Source: Phylloscopus collybita (Eukaryota; Chordata; Aves; Passeriformes; Phylloscopidae). From it: DNA of 64,000 bases. The DNA lies in assembly GCA_027886175.1 (NCBI GenBank), contig JAJNNQ010000006.1, positions 7,750,001-7,814,000 on the forward strand. Direction: 5' to 3'. This document shows, piece by piece, positions 11,901 to 23,826 of the stretch. Made by a program: the position numbers and the translations under genes. The notes beneath the pieces are model-generated. The model made no database searches, was not told the DNA's origin, and worked only from the letters and a program-made list of their open reading frames with translations. Positions within the stretch are counted from its first letter, which is position 1, and each line of letters starts with the position of its first letter.

Positions 11901-12810
11901 TAAGAACAAACAAACAAAACCAGCTACATAAAATTTATATTTAAAATTAATGCAATTTCTGTGCAACATTAGGGTCGCCATGCTACTATTCCAAAAGTGC
12001 CCACAGCAAATGTTTGTCTTTATTGAGAAACATTTAAGTAACAGTGTAGTGTGAATTTCCCATTCAGAACTTTGCAGAAATACTGTAAATTTAGTACAAT
12101 TAAAATTAAGTCTGATATTTTGATAAGCCCTCTCATGTCTTATAGACTGCTCATGTTTATTTATCAGCAGAAAAGAGAGCAGTGTATTATATAGGCATTT
12201 ATTATATACATAAAACCTTTTAATTATTACATATTCTCCAAGGAAAAACTGTCTCTATTCGTAAAAATCATAAAACTACATTCAGATCTAAATTAAGAGG
12301 TTAGAAAACAAAATAATAAGCCTCTCCTTGGTTTTCAATATTATACTATCACAATTGTTTTCAGTGTATGAATAAGTGTATGAGTATCCCGTGCTATAAA
12401 CCATTCTCATATTAATGTGGCTATAAGACACTTATTACATAATTGGTCCAGAGTAATTTTAATCATGGAGAGTATTTTTCTAATTCGTGGCATTTTATTT
12501 TCTTATTTGCTGTGTTGGTTTTGGGGTTGTGGGTTTGTGTTCTTTTCCTCCTTAGTGTGTATTCTTGGAGATAATTAGTTTTTTCTTTTTTTCTTACAAT
12601 TTGCTTAAATATTTAGAAGTCTCAGTTCTGCTCTTTCTGCACCAGAGAAAGGTGCAGAAAGGTCCTTTCAACCTCCACAAGGAAACTATGTGTGTAAGAA
12701 TGAAAGCACTATGAGAATTGAGTTCTTGTGCACCAAAGGCAGGGCTAAAGCAACAGTAGTTGAGCTTGTAGTAAAGCATTTGCATTGAACAAAGTCTAGC
12801 ACCTTCATAT
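8961..12810. other. unique AT-rich DNA, no gene seen
   Basis: I see no LTR or CR1 landmark in this 3.8-kb stretch. An A-rich run lies at 10469-10499. The 111-codon frame at 9180-9515 on + has no motif, no splice context and no signal that I can recognise, and is probably chance. Confidence 0.5.
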
Positions 12811-12893
12811 AATCATAGAATCATTAAGGCTGGAAAATACCTCCAAGATCACCAATTCCAACCTTGGACCAAATGCCTACCACCATGACAACC
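12811..12893 (-). mobile_element. short CR1 3'-end fragment
   Basis: It opens with AATCATAGAATCATTAAGGC, the reverse complement of the CR1 terminal octamer repeat. Then come a stretch like GGAAAATACCTCCAAGATCA, the phrase AATTCCAACC and a truncated remainder. About 80 bp survive. Confidence 0.85.
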
Positions 12894-15712
12894 ATATTGT
12901 GAATCTGGGTTAGTCTCTGATCATAATTTCTTATTCAAGAATTGTTTAATTCAAAACTGTCCTAGAAGCTGAAATCAGAGTAACTAATGGTTCTAATTAA
13001 GAGCTCTGGTGGGAGGAGGTTCCTACTCTCTTATGCTTTCTATGGTCTTTCATTCCTGAATTCAAAATAGCTCAGGTTAAACAAATCAGATAGATTTTAA
13101 GATAGTTTTGTATATTAATTTTAAGAAAGTCTTGGGTGAAGTGCAGATTAGAAACCACTTAAATTTTGAGAAACAGCACTTGTTTGTCTTTCACTGTGGA
13201 GGATCAGTTTTAGCAGTGCCGTGTCATACAGAAACACTGCCTCTAGGCTTACCTGAAAGATTCTCAAGCCTACTTAACCAGTCCCTCAACCTCAGAGGAG
13301 ACTCTATCCTGGATCCTGATAGGATGTATGCACTCAAGCTTAAGTTCAAGAGCTGGAAATCCTTACAGTGGTAGAAAATGAGCCATTCAGCTGCTGCCTA
13401 GATTCCAGACTAAAGGATAGGGAACAGATCTCTATTGTTTGTGGAGCTATACAATTCCAATTATTATACAAAGCTTATTTGTCTTTAATGCTTTGTAGGC
13501 ATCCCCACAAATGGCTGTAAACATGCACATGATGTTGCAAAAAAAGTGTCTGAAAGCTGCATAGCTGTGCATCAAGGCATAAGGCTCAACCCAATTTGTT
13601 TTGCTTTTACTTCAGATAACGTTTCTGCTTCCAGTATTTAATTCCATTATAATGATGTTCCTTAATTCCTATCTTTGATTGCCTTCCTATGCCAGACTGA
13701 ATCTGAGGCTGGCAAACTTGCTTTGTCTGAATTTTCTTAAGTCTCCTGGCTCTGCTTATTTCCTGTTTCTCTGCACTACAACATCATCTTTTGAATACAT
13801 ATTTAGATATTCTGAAACGTAACTTGAGTCTAAAATACTTCAAAAGTTAGGAAAATCAAGATTTAACAAAACATGATCATTTCTAAGGCTAGAAAAGAAA
13901 GACAAGACCACAAGGGACCTCAGGTATTCTTAAGCTTAAATTATTTTTGCCTTGGAGTTTAGGCCTATGAAACTACTATATCCTTTTCAGCCTCATTCTC
14001 TCTCTCTATATATATATATTTCTAAGTACACCTCCTTGTAGGGAATGTCATTTTTTGTTGGTATCTCTTCTATGTATGATTTTTCCCAACTGCAGCATCT
14101 GTAATATTAAATCAAAATAAATCTAAAAAAATCCCCACCTGAAATAAGGGGACTAGACAGACAGTTATTCCTTTTCCTCATTTTTTTACTATAAAGAATA
14201 ACTGTGTATCTAATATAATCTCTTGTATTAATAAATTTCAGCTTCTTTGATATCAAATTAAACTCTTTTTTTTTTTTTAATTTAATCACTGAGAAATAAT
14301 ACCTGCACAAACTAATTGCTTTCCAGTTTATATTCTGGTTTAATTGTTCTCTTCAAGAAATACAACATCTGGCCTTTCCTTATATTATTTGCTTATAATT
14401 CACTTACTCTTGGCATTTATATTTGAATGGTTTAGGTCAGGCATGTTAATGGTGCACAGTTTAATATTTGATTGCACCCTTCAATTTTCACAAAGTTTGT
14501 CCTTATTAAGGCTTTTCATCCCCTTTTCCAGTCTTGATATAGCAGCTGAAGTTAAAAGAAATTAGCATCCTAGTTCAGAAATCTAATTCCCTTCATATGT
14601 CTTTTAACTCTTCAATGCTCTGCTTTGCTTATGTGAATCCAGATGGCTCCAGAAGGTGTCTACAGCTTTTGCATGGCTCCTACTTAATTGAGCTTTAGCA
14701 CTTTTTTTCCACTTGCCCACAATATTTTAATTGACTTTATACATGTACTGAATTCCAATATTGAACTAGGTTCAAATCAGTGGAGCTACAGTGACTTCCA
14801 AAGTTGCTTCTCATTATTTCCCTGAAAATTTTTGCTGTTGGACTTTAGTAAAAGAAGTTCTTGTCTGTCTCTTTGTAGACTTTTGCATTTGATAAAACTC
14901 CTTTGGCCTTTATTTTTTCTTTTGAGTGGCAAGGTTTCTGTTTTGGAGGCAACTGTTTAGCACTTGACTCTATGAAAAAAGACAGTTAAAGAGTTTTATT
15001 ACTACAGGGAACCTAAGTTCAATTTTGAGCTACTAACAATTGGTACAATGTTATACATTCTGAAGCTCTGAACAACTTAACATATACAAATTTTGATTCA
15101 TTCAAGTTTTATTACTTTTTAAATAGACAACTAACTGTCCTCTGAGCAAGAAAGAATAGTCACCAATGAATGGATTTTTATCTCCTACAAATAGCTGCTA
15201 GTCTAATGATTTTGATCCAGAATTTCAATATAACAATATCTACTTTTATGTCTCTTTATGTGGTATTCACAGGAAAGAATGAATTAATCATTTTACAGTA
15301 TTTCTTGAGATAAACTCTCTTTACAATTGAACAACATGGCTTTTTAAATGCAAATACAGTGCCACAGTTTCCTAAGAAGTCTTCTGAAACAATAGGAGTG
15401 ATCATATGTTGGCATTCTCAGCAGCAGACTCTTGACAAGCTGATTATCCCCCATGTGCTTTCAGCAGTCACAGCCTGTAATAAGTAAGAGGCTGTAAATT
15501 GTAGGGGCCACTCATTTTCCCATTTCACTGTCTGCAGGAGCTAGTGAAAGCTGAAAATCTTCTATTCTGCCCTTTCATGTCAGTTAAGATAATGGCCAAA
15601 TTTATTTTTTTAAGCAGAAGATAATTGAGAGATATGTGATGGTGCCAGAAAAGTGAGATCACTTAATCAAAGGTCAAATTAGTTTCTCACTCCATACACC
15701 CATCTAATCAAA

Positions 15713-15715
<3 letters not shown>
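12894..15715. other. unique AT-rich DNA, no gene seen
   Basis: Only simple-sequence features stand out: a CT-then-TA dinucleotide run at about 13998-14021 and a T run near 14268-14278. The 88-codon + frame at 13108-13374 has mixed composition but no recognisable domain or splice context. Confidence 0.5.

Positions 15716-15754
<39 letters not shown>
15716..15754 (+). repeat. 39-bp poly(T) tract
   Basis: This is an uninterrupted T run. Avian CR1 elements do not end in poly(A), so it is not an obvious LINE tail; it may be a simple repeat with uncertain true length. Confidence 0.95.
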
Positions 15755-15755
<1 letters not shown>

Positions 15756-18034
15756 TTACCTGCAATGGAAATTCAAGGATAGCCTTGCCATTTACTTGTG
15801 TTGATCAGACATTTCCCAAAGGTGCTCTGTACATGACATCCTCTTAACAAAGTGTTTCTATGACATTTCTGCTTTATTTTTTTTTGTCCAAGGGCACAGA
15901 GCATAGGGGAAAGTATGCAAAATGCAAGCATACTTTTCTTCATGATGTTTGATTAGTTCATATTTCTATAGTATTATAGGATAGAGGATTTTAAAATTAT
16001 AAAATACTTGAAGAAAAAATAATAACCTATAATATTCTGCATTATATATTCTGCATTAAATAAAACCTACTTTCTTTAATCTAAAGGATACTTGGGCAAA
16101 ATATACCTTAAAATAGCTATCTGTCAAAGGCAGGCTTTGTGTTTTTTAAGCACAGACCAACTGCTAGTTGGCACTCTGCTCAGTGCCTTTTTTTGTCTTG
16201 GAACAAAATTAGCATTAATCTGGCAAATAATTCATTATTCTATTCAAAATTCTGTTTGAATAAATATTTCAAGTATAAAAGAATAGCCATTAGTGTTACA
16301 TTGTAGAATTACTTTTTGCTTTTCAATTATTAGAGTTTATTCTTGTTTACTACTGTTTCATATCTCTGCTTGTCATGGCAGGATTTGGTACTTCCATTCA
16401 CTGTCCTATTTAGGGAACACATTTTCATAATTGGTTCTTCTCTTTCTAGCACATTAATACAGACCCATCATTTTATAAAGGTGACAGTAATCAAGCTGTT
16501 TTGTGAGAGCCAAATGAAAGGAGGGATTCCTAAACAGAAAAAAAATCACATCAAAAAGCAATGGAAACTCTGCCTTAAAGACTTTCATCCATGGATAGAC
16601 ATCCTTTGAACATGGAGGAAAAATACAGAATCCAGATATAAAAGAGGAATTTTATGAACAGGATAGAGTCCATATAATATAACTGGCTGCACATCAAACC
16701 GTCACACTGATAAAACAAGTATTAGAAAATTTAAGTCAGATTATTATTTAAGTTAGTTATCATCTCCAAACAAGATGAAAGATTAAAAACAAACAAACAA
16801 ACAAACAAAAACAACAAGAAACCAAACCAAAACAAAATACCCCCATAACTTCTCGAATACCTAAAAGATATTTGAACAAAGAACATGCAATTTCATACAA
16901 GAAAAACAAACATAGATTCTTACTATGCATTTCAGTTGCAAAATGTCCACCTCAGTCACATGCATAGATCTCAAAAGAAAAATCATACAGAATTAATAAT
17001 TATCATGTAAACAGAATTTGTAATTTTATATTTCAGACTTGTGGGATTTTTTTACATCAGGACTTTGATCTCTGAAATGTCTCCTCAGGTAGAGTTTTTG
17101 AGAAAGAAGGTGGCAATTCCAGCCATAAGAGGCTGTAATACATGTCTGGGCCCTACAGCTTGAAAGGAACTCCACAACCAGTATTCGCATGTGATGTACA
17201 CCTTCATAAGTCAGAACTCTTCGGACCTGCTGCTCGCACAAAGGGTACGCACAACCAGCCTGATTCTTGCTCTATTCAGTCATAATCCAATTAAACTCAC
17301 TGTTGCATAGTCTTGTTTTGTACCTTGATTTGTTGTTGCTCTCAGAACCAGGTTGAGACTAAGAAAAAAGCCTTGAAAGAAAGGCATCGTGAATAGTATT
17401 CACCTGTCTAAACAATAAAGAACTGTTCTTATTTGAGATGCCACAGGGTGTCTGAGACATCTGCAAGGGGCTGGACAAAATGCTAGAAAGTGCACAAAAG
17501 AGAGGAATCTTCTGGAAACTAGATGGAGGCTGAGCCAGATATTCTAAGTAATTTATTGTCATTCGACATTTTTTAGACATGTAAAAGCAGTCACATCCCT
17601 CACGTTTAAAATATTATATATATATTAAAGCCATAAAACCAGTTCAAGTATATTCAATTTCAAAACTTCCTGCCATGGCTTCACTTCAAAGTGACACAAA
17701 AAGCTAGGCTAAAACTGAAGTTTTAACTTACTTCTCTTTCTTTTTAGAACAGCAGTTTAAAAGTAAGCCTTTCATTCACGAACAGGTGTTCTTGTACTAA
17801 CATATTACATATTTATCTGATAAGCTTCCTCTGGTTTATGTGATACATACACTACTTGAATAAGTTCTTTCCAAAAATTCATTTAGTAGATTTAAAGAAA
17901 TTAAAGCCTGCTATACAAATGCTCATTTCTCTTAAGCGAAGTGACTGTCTTTTATAACAACTTTAAGCATGAAGGTGTAAAAAGAAAAAAAAAATTATGA
18001 TTCCCTTACAAAGAGATGTAATTTTCAGATCTAT
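15755..18034. other. unique AT-rich DNA, no gene seen
   Basis: An (AAAC)n microsatellite lies at 16789-16808. A less AT-rich patch at 17090-17330 might be an old LTR remnant, but I cannot match its ends. No coding region is supported. Confidence 0.5.
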
Positions 18035-18106
18035 ACAAAAACTTTCTGGAGTTAAATTTTAAGTCAAATTACAAAAACTTTCTGGAGTTAAATTTTAAGT
18101 CAAATT
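18035..18106 (+). repeat. exact 36-bp direct tandem duplication
   Basis: Bases 18035-18070 and 18071-18106 are identical, each beginning ACAAAAACTTTCTGG and ending AAGTCAAATT. The lack of any mismatch in unique AT-rich DNA suggests a recent event or an assembly duplication. Confidence 0.95.
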
Positions 18107-20400
18107 GCTTGTTTAGAAATAATTTATGATAACAGTAGAGAAAGCAAGAAATATATGAGTGGGATTTTTTTTACCAATTAAAAACCAAAAGAATAATTGG
18201 ACAGTTACCTTCCGGAGCACTACAAAATTATTTAGTCACAGTGTGATTAACTGATTGTAGAGAACTCTTATTGGCTAATTAGATTATTTTCAATAAAATT
18301 CCTGTTTCATTCATTATCATCTGCATACAGTAGCTCTTCAAGTAGTGTATCATGAATAGGTTGATTCTCATATGAGATGCCGATTACAAACTCATTGCAA
18401 TCTTGTATAATTTCATTCAAGTTAAGTATGTTGAAATAATTTGATTTATTAATTTGGAGATAAAAGAGCTTTCATGGACTCATTTATATTTGTTTTATAG
18501 CTGTTTCACTAAAAGAAAAATAGATGAAACAAATGAGATAGTACTTTCCTCTTGCATTTCTTAATTTATTTCACACACCATTATGCTTCACACCTTCTGT
18601 TCAGTCATCCTTTGTCTTTGTTTGTCTCTTTAAGTCTCAACTCTTTCACATATGTTTTCAATCTTTTCTCAGCTTTTTAGAGCAATTCCTAGGTCCTTCA
18701 ACTGAGTAATTCACTTGACTATATTAATATTTTATTAGTACTTAACTTCTACAGCAAGAAAGGTCTGACAGTTGGACTTTTAATTATAACCATTTCACCC
18801 TCATCTCCAACCAATTCTTCACCTTTCATTTTTAAATTTTTTTTTATATAACTCATCTTTCATTCTCCTTCTCATAATTGAATTTAAAAACGATTCACAA
18901 TGATGACTGAAATTAAGTTTTGTGTATTTCAATATTTATCTGAAATTTGAAGGCCTGGAATATTAGGATACTTAGTAGATCAAGGTGATGTCTAAGTCCT
19001 TCAAAACTTTATAAGATGTTCTATCTAAATTGTAATTTAAAATTTCCTTCTTAAATTAAAGACATACATGGGATATCATAAATCATTGACTTCATCACTG
19101 TCTATTTCAGATATTCCAAATATTATCTGGGCAATTAATTTCAATTTCAGAAAAATGGTCTTATTCTTTATTTCAAACCAGCTGGAACTTATCTGTTCAT
19201 TATGACCGTGACAGTCTGGGGGATGGGAAAAATAGTCTTTCACTGCCACCTTAGAGAATTTTCAGTTAAATGTCTAAAACTTACATATGCTAACATCCTA
19301 CTTGAATCCAGTCTCTTTCTCCAGATGGATGTATGCATGCATGTAATTATTTATTTCTCTGAAATCGTTGCTACTAAATAAAGATGTAACATAACCATTT
19401 TGCCTTACAGAGTTTAACTCAGAGTCATTGTAGAAACTTCATAATAAATACATTCCTTCTATTATATATATATATATACACAAATTTCTTCTCTATGTCA
19501 TATATATTCTTCCTTACATTCTTCAGTTGTTCTCTTTGCCTTTGAACAAATGCTTCTGTCTACTCTATATACATCAACAGAAAAGAATAAAGGCTTCCTG
19601 AGGTGATTTTATATTGGTTTTACCCCAAATATTTTGCCTGATAGCACTCAATATAATGTTTTTTCATCTCATGTTGGGACTTACAATCACACTGTTATCA
19701 ATAAATGCAAGAAAATCCTTTATTCACTTTGTCATCCAGCTGGTAGATCTTTACCTATTAGCAGAGATGGGGTTTTAATTCCCCAGGTGATTACACTTCA
19801 TGTTACCATTTTTATTGTTTCTTTTTTCAAGGTTGTCTTATTCTTCCCAGGAGACCTTCAGGTGCTCCTACTGTTTTATACATTTCAAGACTTTCTGTCA
19901 TTGTAAAAATCCATTAGCATCAACTACATCACTGTCATTAAACAAGGTACTAAAGATTATCAAAATGAATCCATTGAGTACTCCACTAGTTATCTCTCTA
20001 TCACATGATAACTCTTTATTCAACTTTCAATTCATCTACTAACCACCATCTTCAGTGAAAATTTCCCATGGGGTACCAAGCAGGTGTTGTAAAGAAATCA
20101 AGATAGATTAGATCTACCACAATTCTCTTGTCTTTAACAAAAGAGTCATTTTGTTAAAGAAAATATTTTATCAGTCTGACACAATCAGTCTTTGCTAATC
20201 CCTTGAATTGATTTATCCACTTTCCATTCACCTCAATTTATTTAAATCTTTCCTCTTTCACAATTTGTTCTGCTAGTTGTGGTCTCCTGTTGAGGTCAGG
20301 CTGTAGTTGTCCAGTTTTATTTTTCATCCTGTTTTTAATTAATACCACTGTAGCCTACTCCTGTAAGTCGAAAGATTTTGTTGGATGTAAATGACAAGTT
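18107..20400. other. unique AT-rich DNA, no gene seen
   Basis: A TA dinucleotide run is at about 19462-19479. Otherwise no repeat family or gene is recognisable. Confidence 0.5.
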
Positions 20401-20858
20401 TTAGTAGGAGTGGCTTACAGGCTTGACCTCAGTGAGAAGAGAAAAGTGTCTGCCTTGTGCTGGACACAACCAGTCCCAACTAGCTCCATTGGACCCACCA
20501 GAGAACATACCTGAACACAGCAGCAAAGACAGTTCTATCTTTGTGAGAACATATTTAAGAAGGAAAAAAAAATGGAAAAAGTGAAGGATGAATGAGGGAA
20601 CAGCAGAGGAAATGAAGGATAAAAAGGTCAGAGGGGGCACTCTATGGCAGAGTGAAGGATCTACCCATCTGAAGGGACCGTGTCGCTGCAGCATGAAAAG
20701 TGTAAGAAACAAGGAGCAGCAGACAGAAACCCCAGTGTACTGCCTGTGACCTCCTGCATGATTTGCATGATTTGTTGTCTCACTGAAGAGACTGATTGTA
20801 ACCTGTGGTGAAAACAGGACAGAATAAGAACTGTCTAAAATAAAATACTGGAAGGAAC
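20401..20858 (+). mobile_element. diverged LTR fragment related to the 28328 LTR
   Basis: The stretch around 20540-20570, with GTGAGAACATATTTAAGAAG, matches the promoter-like segment of the LTR at 28328 (GTGATAACATATTTAAGAAG). Purine-rich, GC-richer sequence follows in both. Neither end is preserved and the right side runs into an (AAAC)n tract. A 183-codon frame on the minus strand crosses the microsatellite and is not a gene. Confidence 0.45.
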
Positions 20859-20941
20859 AAAAACAAACAAACAAACAAACCCCACAAAACAAAAAACAAA
20901 ACAAAACACAAAACAAACAAACAAACAAACAAACAAAAAAC
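20859..20941 (+). repeat. (AAAC)n-rich simple repeat
   Basis: Interrupted AAAC units with AACA and CCCAC variants cover about 80 bp. The opposite strand reads as VCLFVCLF-like low-complexity peptide, which explains the long minus-strand frames here. Confidence 0.9.
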
Positions 20942-21725
20942 CCAACCCACAAACGGATGGCTGGAATGCAAGAACGAGAGAAATTTGGAATGAAATCAAC
21001 TCTGAGCCTGGGAAAGGGTTAAGAGAGGTATTTTATTGATTGTCATGTCTGTTTCTCTGGTCAGAACAGTCATGTAGCCTGACAACAATTTATTAACAAA
21101 GCTCTACTGAGGCAGTACAAAAGATGAGCAGCAATGCACCCAATACGGAAATTCACCCAACTGCTGATAACAAACACAAGATCATCACTGATGCAATGGC
21201 TTTGGTGTACTTGGTGTCCAGGTCATCTGACAGCAACAGTCAATTGTGCAAATCACTTTTGAATGCAGGTAAGGGTCATGCTGACCCTTGGCTCACCAGT
21301 GGTAGTCTGATTTGAGAGCCTCACAGATTACACTTGGACAGCAGCCTGCCTATGTTGTCAATGTTGGTCAGGGGCAGGGTGACAGTTTGCCAATGTGTAA
21401 GTCAGTAATTAAATATTTCTGCTAATTACTGATAAATGAAGTTAAATTTCACAGTCAAGTCTGTTTTGCCAAAAATAGTTCTTGACACATTAGATCCCTA
21501 TCTTTATTTAAATCCATAAGTTTTTTCAACCTTGCTGGTTTTTTTCTTTTTTTTTTTTTTTTTTCCCTCTGCCCCACTGGGACAGAGAGACATGAGCCAC
21601 TGCCTGTGTGGGTGCTTAGATCACACAGCTGGAATCAACCTGCCACACAGGTTTACTAAGAATATTTGCTGTCAGACCTACAATCCATTAGTCTTCTCAG
21701 AACTGTTGAGACAGATTGGATCAGG
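20942..21725. other. no gene; possible old repeat around 21040-21400
   Basis: The region is less AT-rich than its surroundings and has a T run at about 21546-21564. I cannot assign the 63-codon frame at 21124-21315 to anything. Confidence 0.4.
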
Positions 21726-22014
21726 ATCAGGGCCACGAAGACAGTGAAGAGTTTTTTCTCTACAGGGGAAGACATATGATGAGTTGCTGAGGTCACTTGG
21801 TCTGTTCAGCCTGAAGAAGAGGAGACTTTAAGCTGTGGACATTGCAGTCCACAACTTTCTCACATGGGGAAGTGACGGGGCAGACACTGATCTCTCTGGT
21901 GACCAGTTTGAAGACCCAAGAATACGGCATGAAGAAAATTTTAGGAAAAAAGCTGTAAGGTGACAAATACTGACCTAAGTGAAATATTGATAAAATGCTC
22001 ACTGAAAAGAGATA
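21726..22014 (+). mobile_element. CR1 LINE 3' ORF2/UTR fragment
   Basis: Landmarks in order are a GGGCCACGAAGA stretch, GAGGTCACTTGGTCTGTTCA, AGAAGAGGAGACT, CATTGCAGTCCACAACTTTC and CTGATCTCTCTGGTGACCAG. This is the canonical CR1 3' segment that also appears at 28080-28260. It is diverged and truncated at both ends. Confidence 0.88.
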
Positions 22015-22867
22015 TGAAATCAAATATTTAAATTATATGAAACAAAAATGAATTGATGTGGAACTATGCAGAAGTTATTGAAAAGGTATGTCATATACTA
22101 TGCATGACAGCAGTCAACTATATGGTTTTGTTTGTTAATTTGATATTATTTTTATTTCTCAAATGAATAGGGGTTTACACCAAATACAATTTTTTGAATA
22201 CAGTCTGGGTAAAAGAACACACACTGTTTCTTTCACATTACAAAAACCACACAGACAAATGTGTTAAAGCTCAACTTGGCAAAGAGATAGGTTAGGGAAT
22301 GTGCAAACAATATTTACTGTAGGGACCAGATATTTTTTAAAAACAGATGCTAAGTGCATCAAAAAAGTAGTTTGGGACTCTCTTCAACACAGTCCCAACA
22401 GCATGATTTTGTTGACTTACAATGTACTGTCAGGATTACACAAATATTTCTGTAATTTATTTTCCCTCTTTGCATATTCCCTCTATGCTCATTAATTGCC
22501 CTAGGAAGGAAGAGTAATAGAGACTTCACTTGTTTTCAAGAGCACACATGTTTAGACAGATGCTGAACTTTGAAAGGAAAGTAAAATGCCTTCCAGTAAA
22601 AATTCTGATAGATCTTGAAGACTGAAGAAATAACTTTGGTCTTCCACAGAGAACATTCTCCTCCCTTCTATTGGAAACCAAAACAAGATTTAATGACACA
22701 TGCATGTTTATCCAACAGGGCAGATGCTATGAAACAGGAACTTGAATGATAACACTAGATAACACTAGATTTAATTTTGATGTGAACTGTGGATTTGTTT
22801 TTAGATCCTGATCTCCTAAGAATTAAGTCTAATATCTCACTGAGGCACATGTGATTCCCACGTGAAG
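22015..22867. other. unique AT-rich DNA, no gene seen
   Basis: The only local structure is a small direct repeat of ATAACACTAG at about 22749-22769. No gene or repeat family is visible. Confidence 0.55.
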
Positions 22868-23424
22868 TCACACTGGCTTTGTCAGGGAAGGAATTAATTT
22901 CTTCAGAGCAGCCTCTTTGATGCTACATTTTACACTTTTAATCAGAACAGTGTTGATAACACACCAACAATTTAGCTATTTCTGAGTGGTTCTTACCAAT
23001 CATCAATCTTTTCTTTTTCTTGCTCTGGCCCCAGTGAGTAGGTTGGAAAAGGACAAATCTAGGAGGCAACAGAAATGAGATAGATGATCAAAATTGATCA
23101 AAAGGTCAACGTGTCACACTTTTCAATAAAACTGGAGGGCAGATTTAGCCAGGGATTGTCATTACTTGAGGACCAGCTGGGGATTGGTTTGACTAGTGAA
23201 CAATTGCTTTTGCATCACTTGTTTTAATTTGCTTTGTTTTACTGTCGTGGTTTTGTTTGTTTGTTTGTTTTTTCTTTTCTGTTTTACTTTGGTTTTCTTA
23301 TACTTAGCAAATAATCTGTATTAACCCATGAGTTCTCTCACTTCTGCTTTTCCAATTCTATCCCACATCTTACTGGAGGGAAGGAGAGTATGTGTGGGTC
23401 TTAGAATGGTGTTAAACCCACAAA
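22868..23424 (+). mobile_element. degraded LTR of the TGTGCTGG-type family
   Basis: It begins CACACTGGCTTTG and runs through GGAATTAATTTCTTCAGAGC and CAGTGTTGATAACACA. It ends with ATTAACCCATGAGTTCTCTC and GTGTTAAACCCACAA, the tail order of the LTRs at 1955 and 59080. A (GTTT)n run lies inside at about 23252-23270. It lies just upstream of the provirus block but differs from that provirus's 3' LTR, so it is not its matching 5' LTR. Confidence 0.62.
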
Positions 23425-23659
23425 ACAGATGAACACTGAAACACCTTTATTTTGGAACTATGAAACAGGATAATATAAGAGGAGCTTGAGCCTTTGGCCC
23501 AGTCCCAGAGATCTGACATCACTGTTATAAGCAAAACCTGGTAGGTTGAGTTCTGTGATGGGAGTGCCACACTGGGTGGTTGGAGGCTCTTCAGGAGAAA
23601 TAAACATGACAGGCAAGGCAGGGGGGGGCAGTGTTGTATGTCATGGAGGAGTTGGAATA
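23425..23659. other. unassigned segment between LTR and provirus
   Basis: No pol homology can be read here in either direction. On the minus strand there is a TATA-like stretch near 23470 and an AATAAA at about 23448, so it could be a piece of another LTR, but the ends are not identifiable. Confidence 0.4.
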
Positions 23660-23826
23660 TATGAAGTTCATATGAATCTGAATGATCTTCTCTCCCTTCT
23701 CAAAGACTTCCGCTGCCGTGTTCCCCCACACAATGATGTCATCGATGTACTGTAGATGGTCCGGAGCCTCACCCTTTTCCAGTGCATCCTGGATCAGTCC
23801 ATGGCAGAAGGTGCCAGGTGAGACTC
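23660..23826 (-). pseudogene. inverted fragment of ERVL-like reverse transcriptase
   Basis: Read on the minus strand, about 55 codons encode part of a retroviral reverse transcriptase palm: a CHGLIQ-like segment, then the catalytic YIDD box at 23749-23738, then a WGNTAAEVFEKG segment. It ends near 23660, after which no homology is visible. In an intact pol gene this segment lies upstream of RNase H on the same strand. Here it points the opposite way and abuts the RNase H part within about 10 bases. The YIDD aspartates are preserved, but the fragment is far too short to act. Confidence 0.85.

Noticed and set aside
13108..13374. 88-codon + frame with varied composition
   Set aside because: It looked more protein-like than most, but I recognise no family and see no acceptor or donor sites framing it.
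16789..16808. Short regularly repeated units considered as a CRISPR-like array
   Set aside because: They are (AAAC)n microsatellites without spacers, and the genome is clearly vertebrate.
17026..17330. Possible solo LTR or old exon on the minus strand
   Set aside because: Base composition is higher in GC than the surroundings, but I could not define ends, flanking duplications or a family match.
20401..20971. 183-codon minus frame rich in FVCLFVC
   Set aside because: Its N-terminal part is the translation of an (AAAC)n microsatellite and the rest lies in a decayed LTR.
23546..23755. 69-codon + frame that ends next to the provirus
   Set aside because: Its second half is antisense to the inverted reverse-transcriptase piece, and the first half lies in unassigned DNA.
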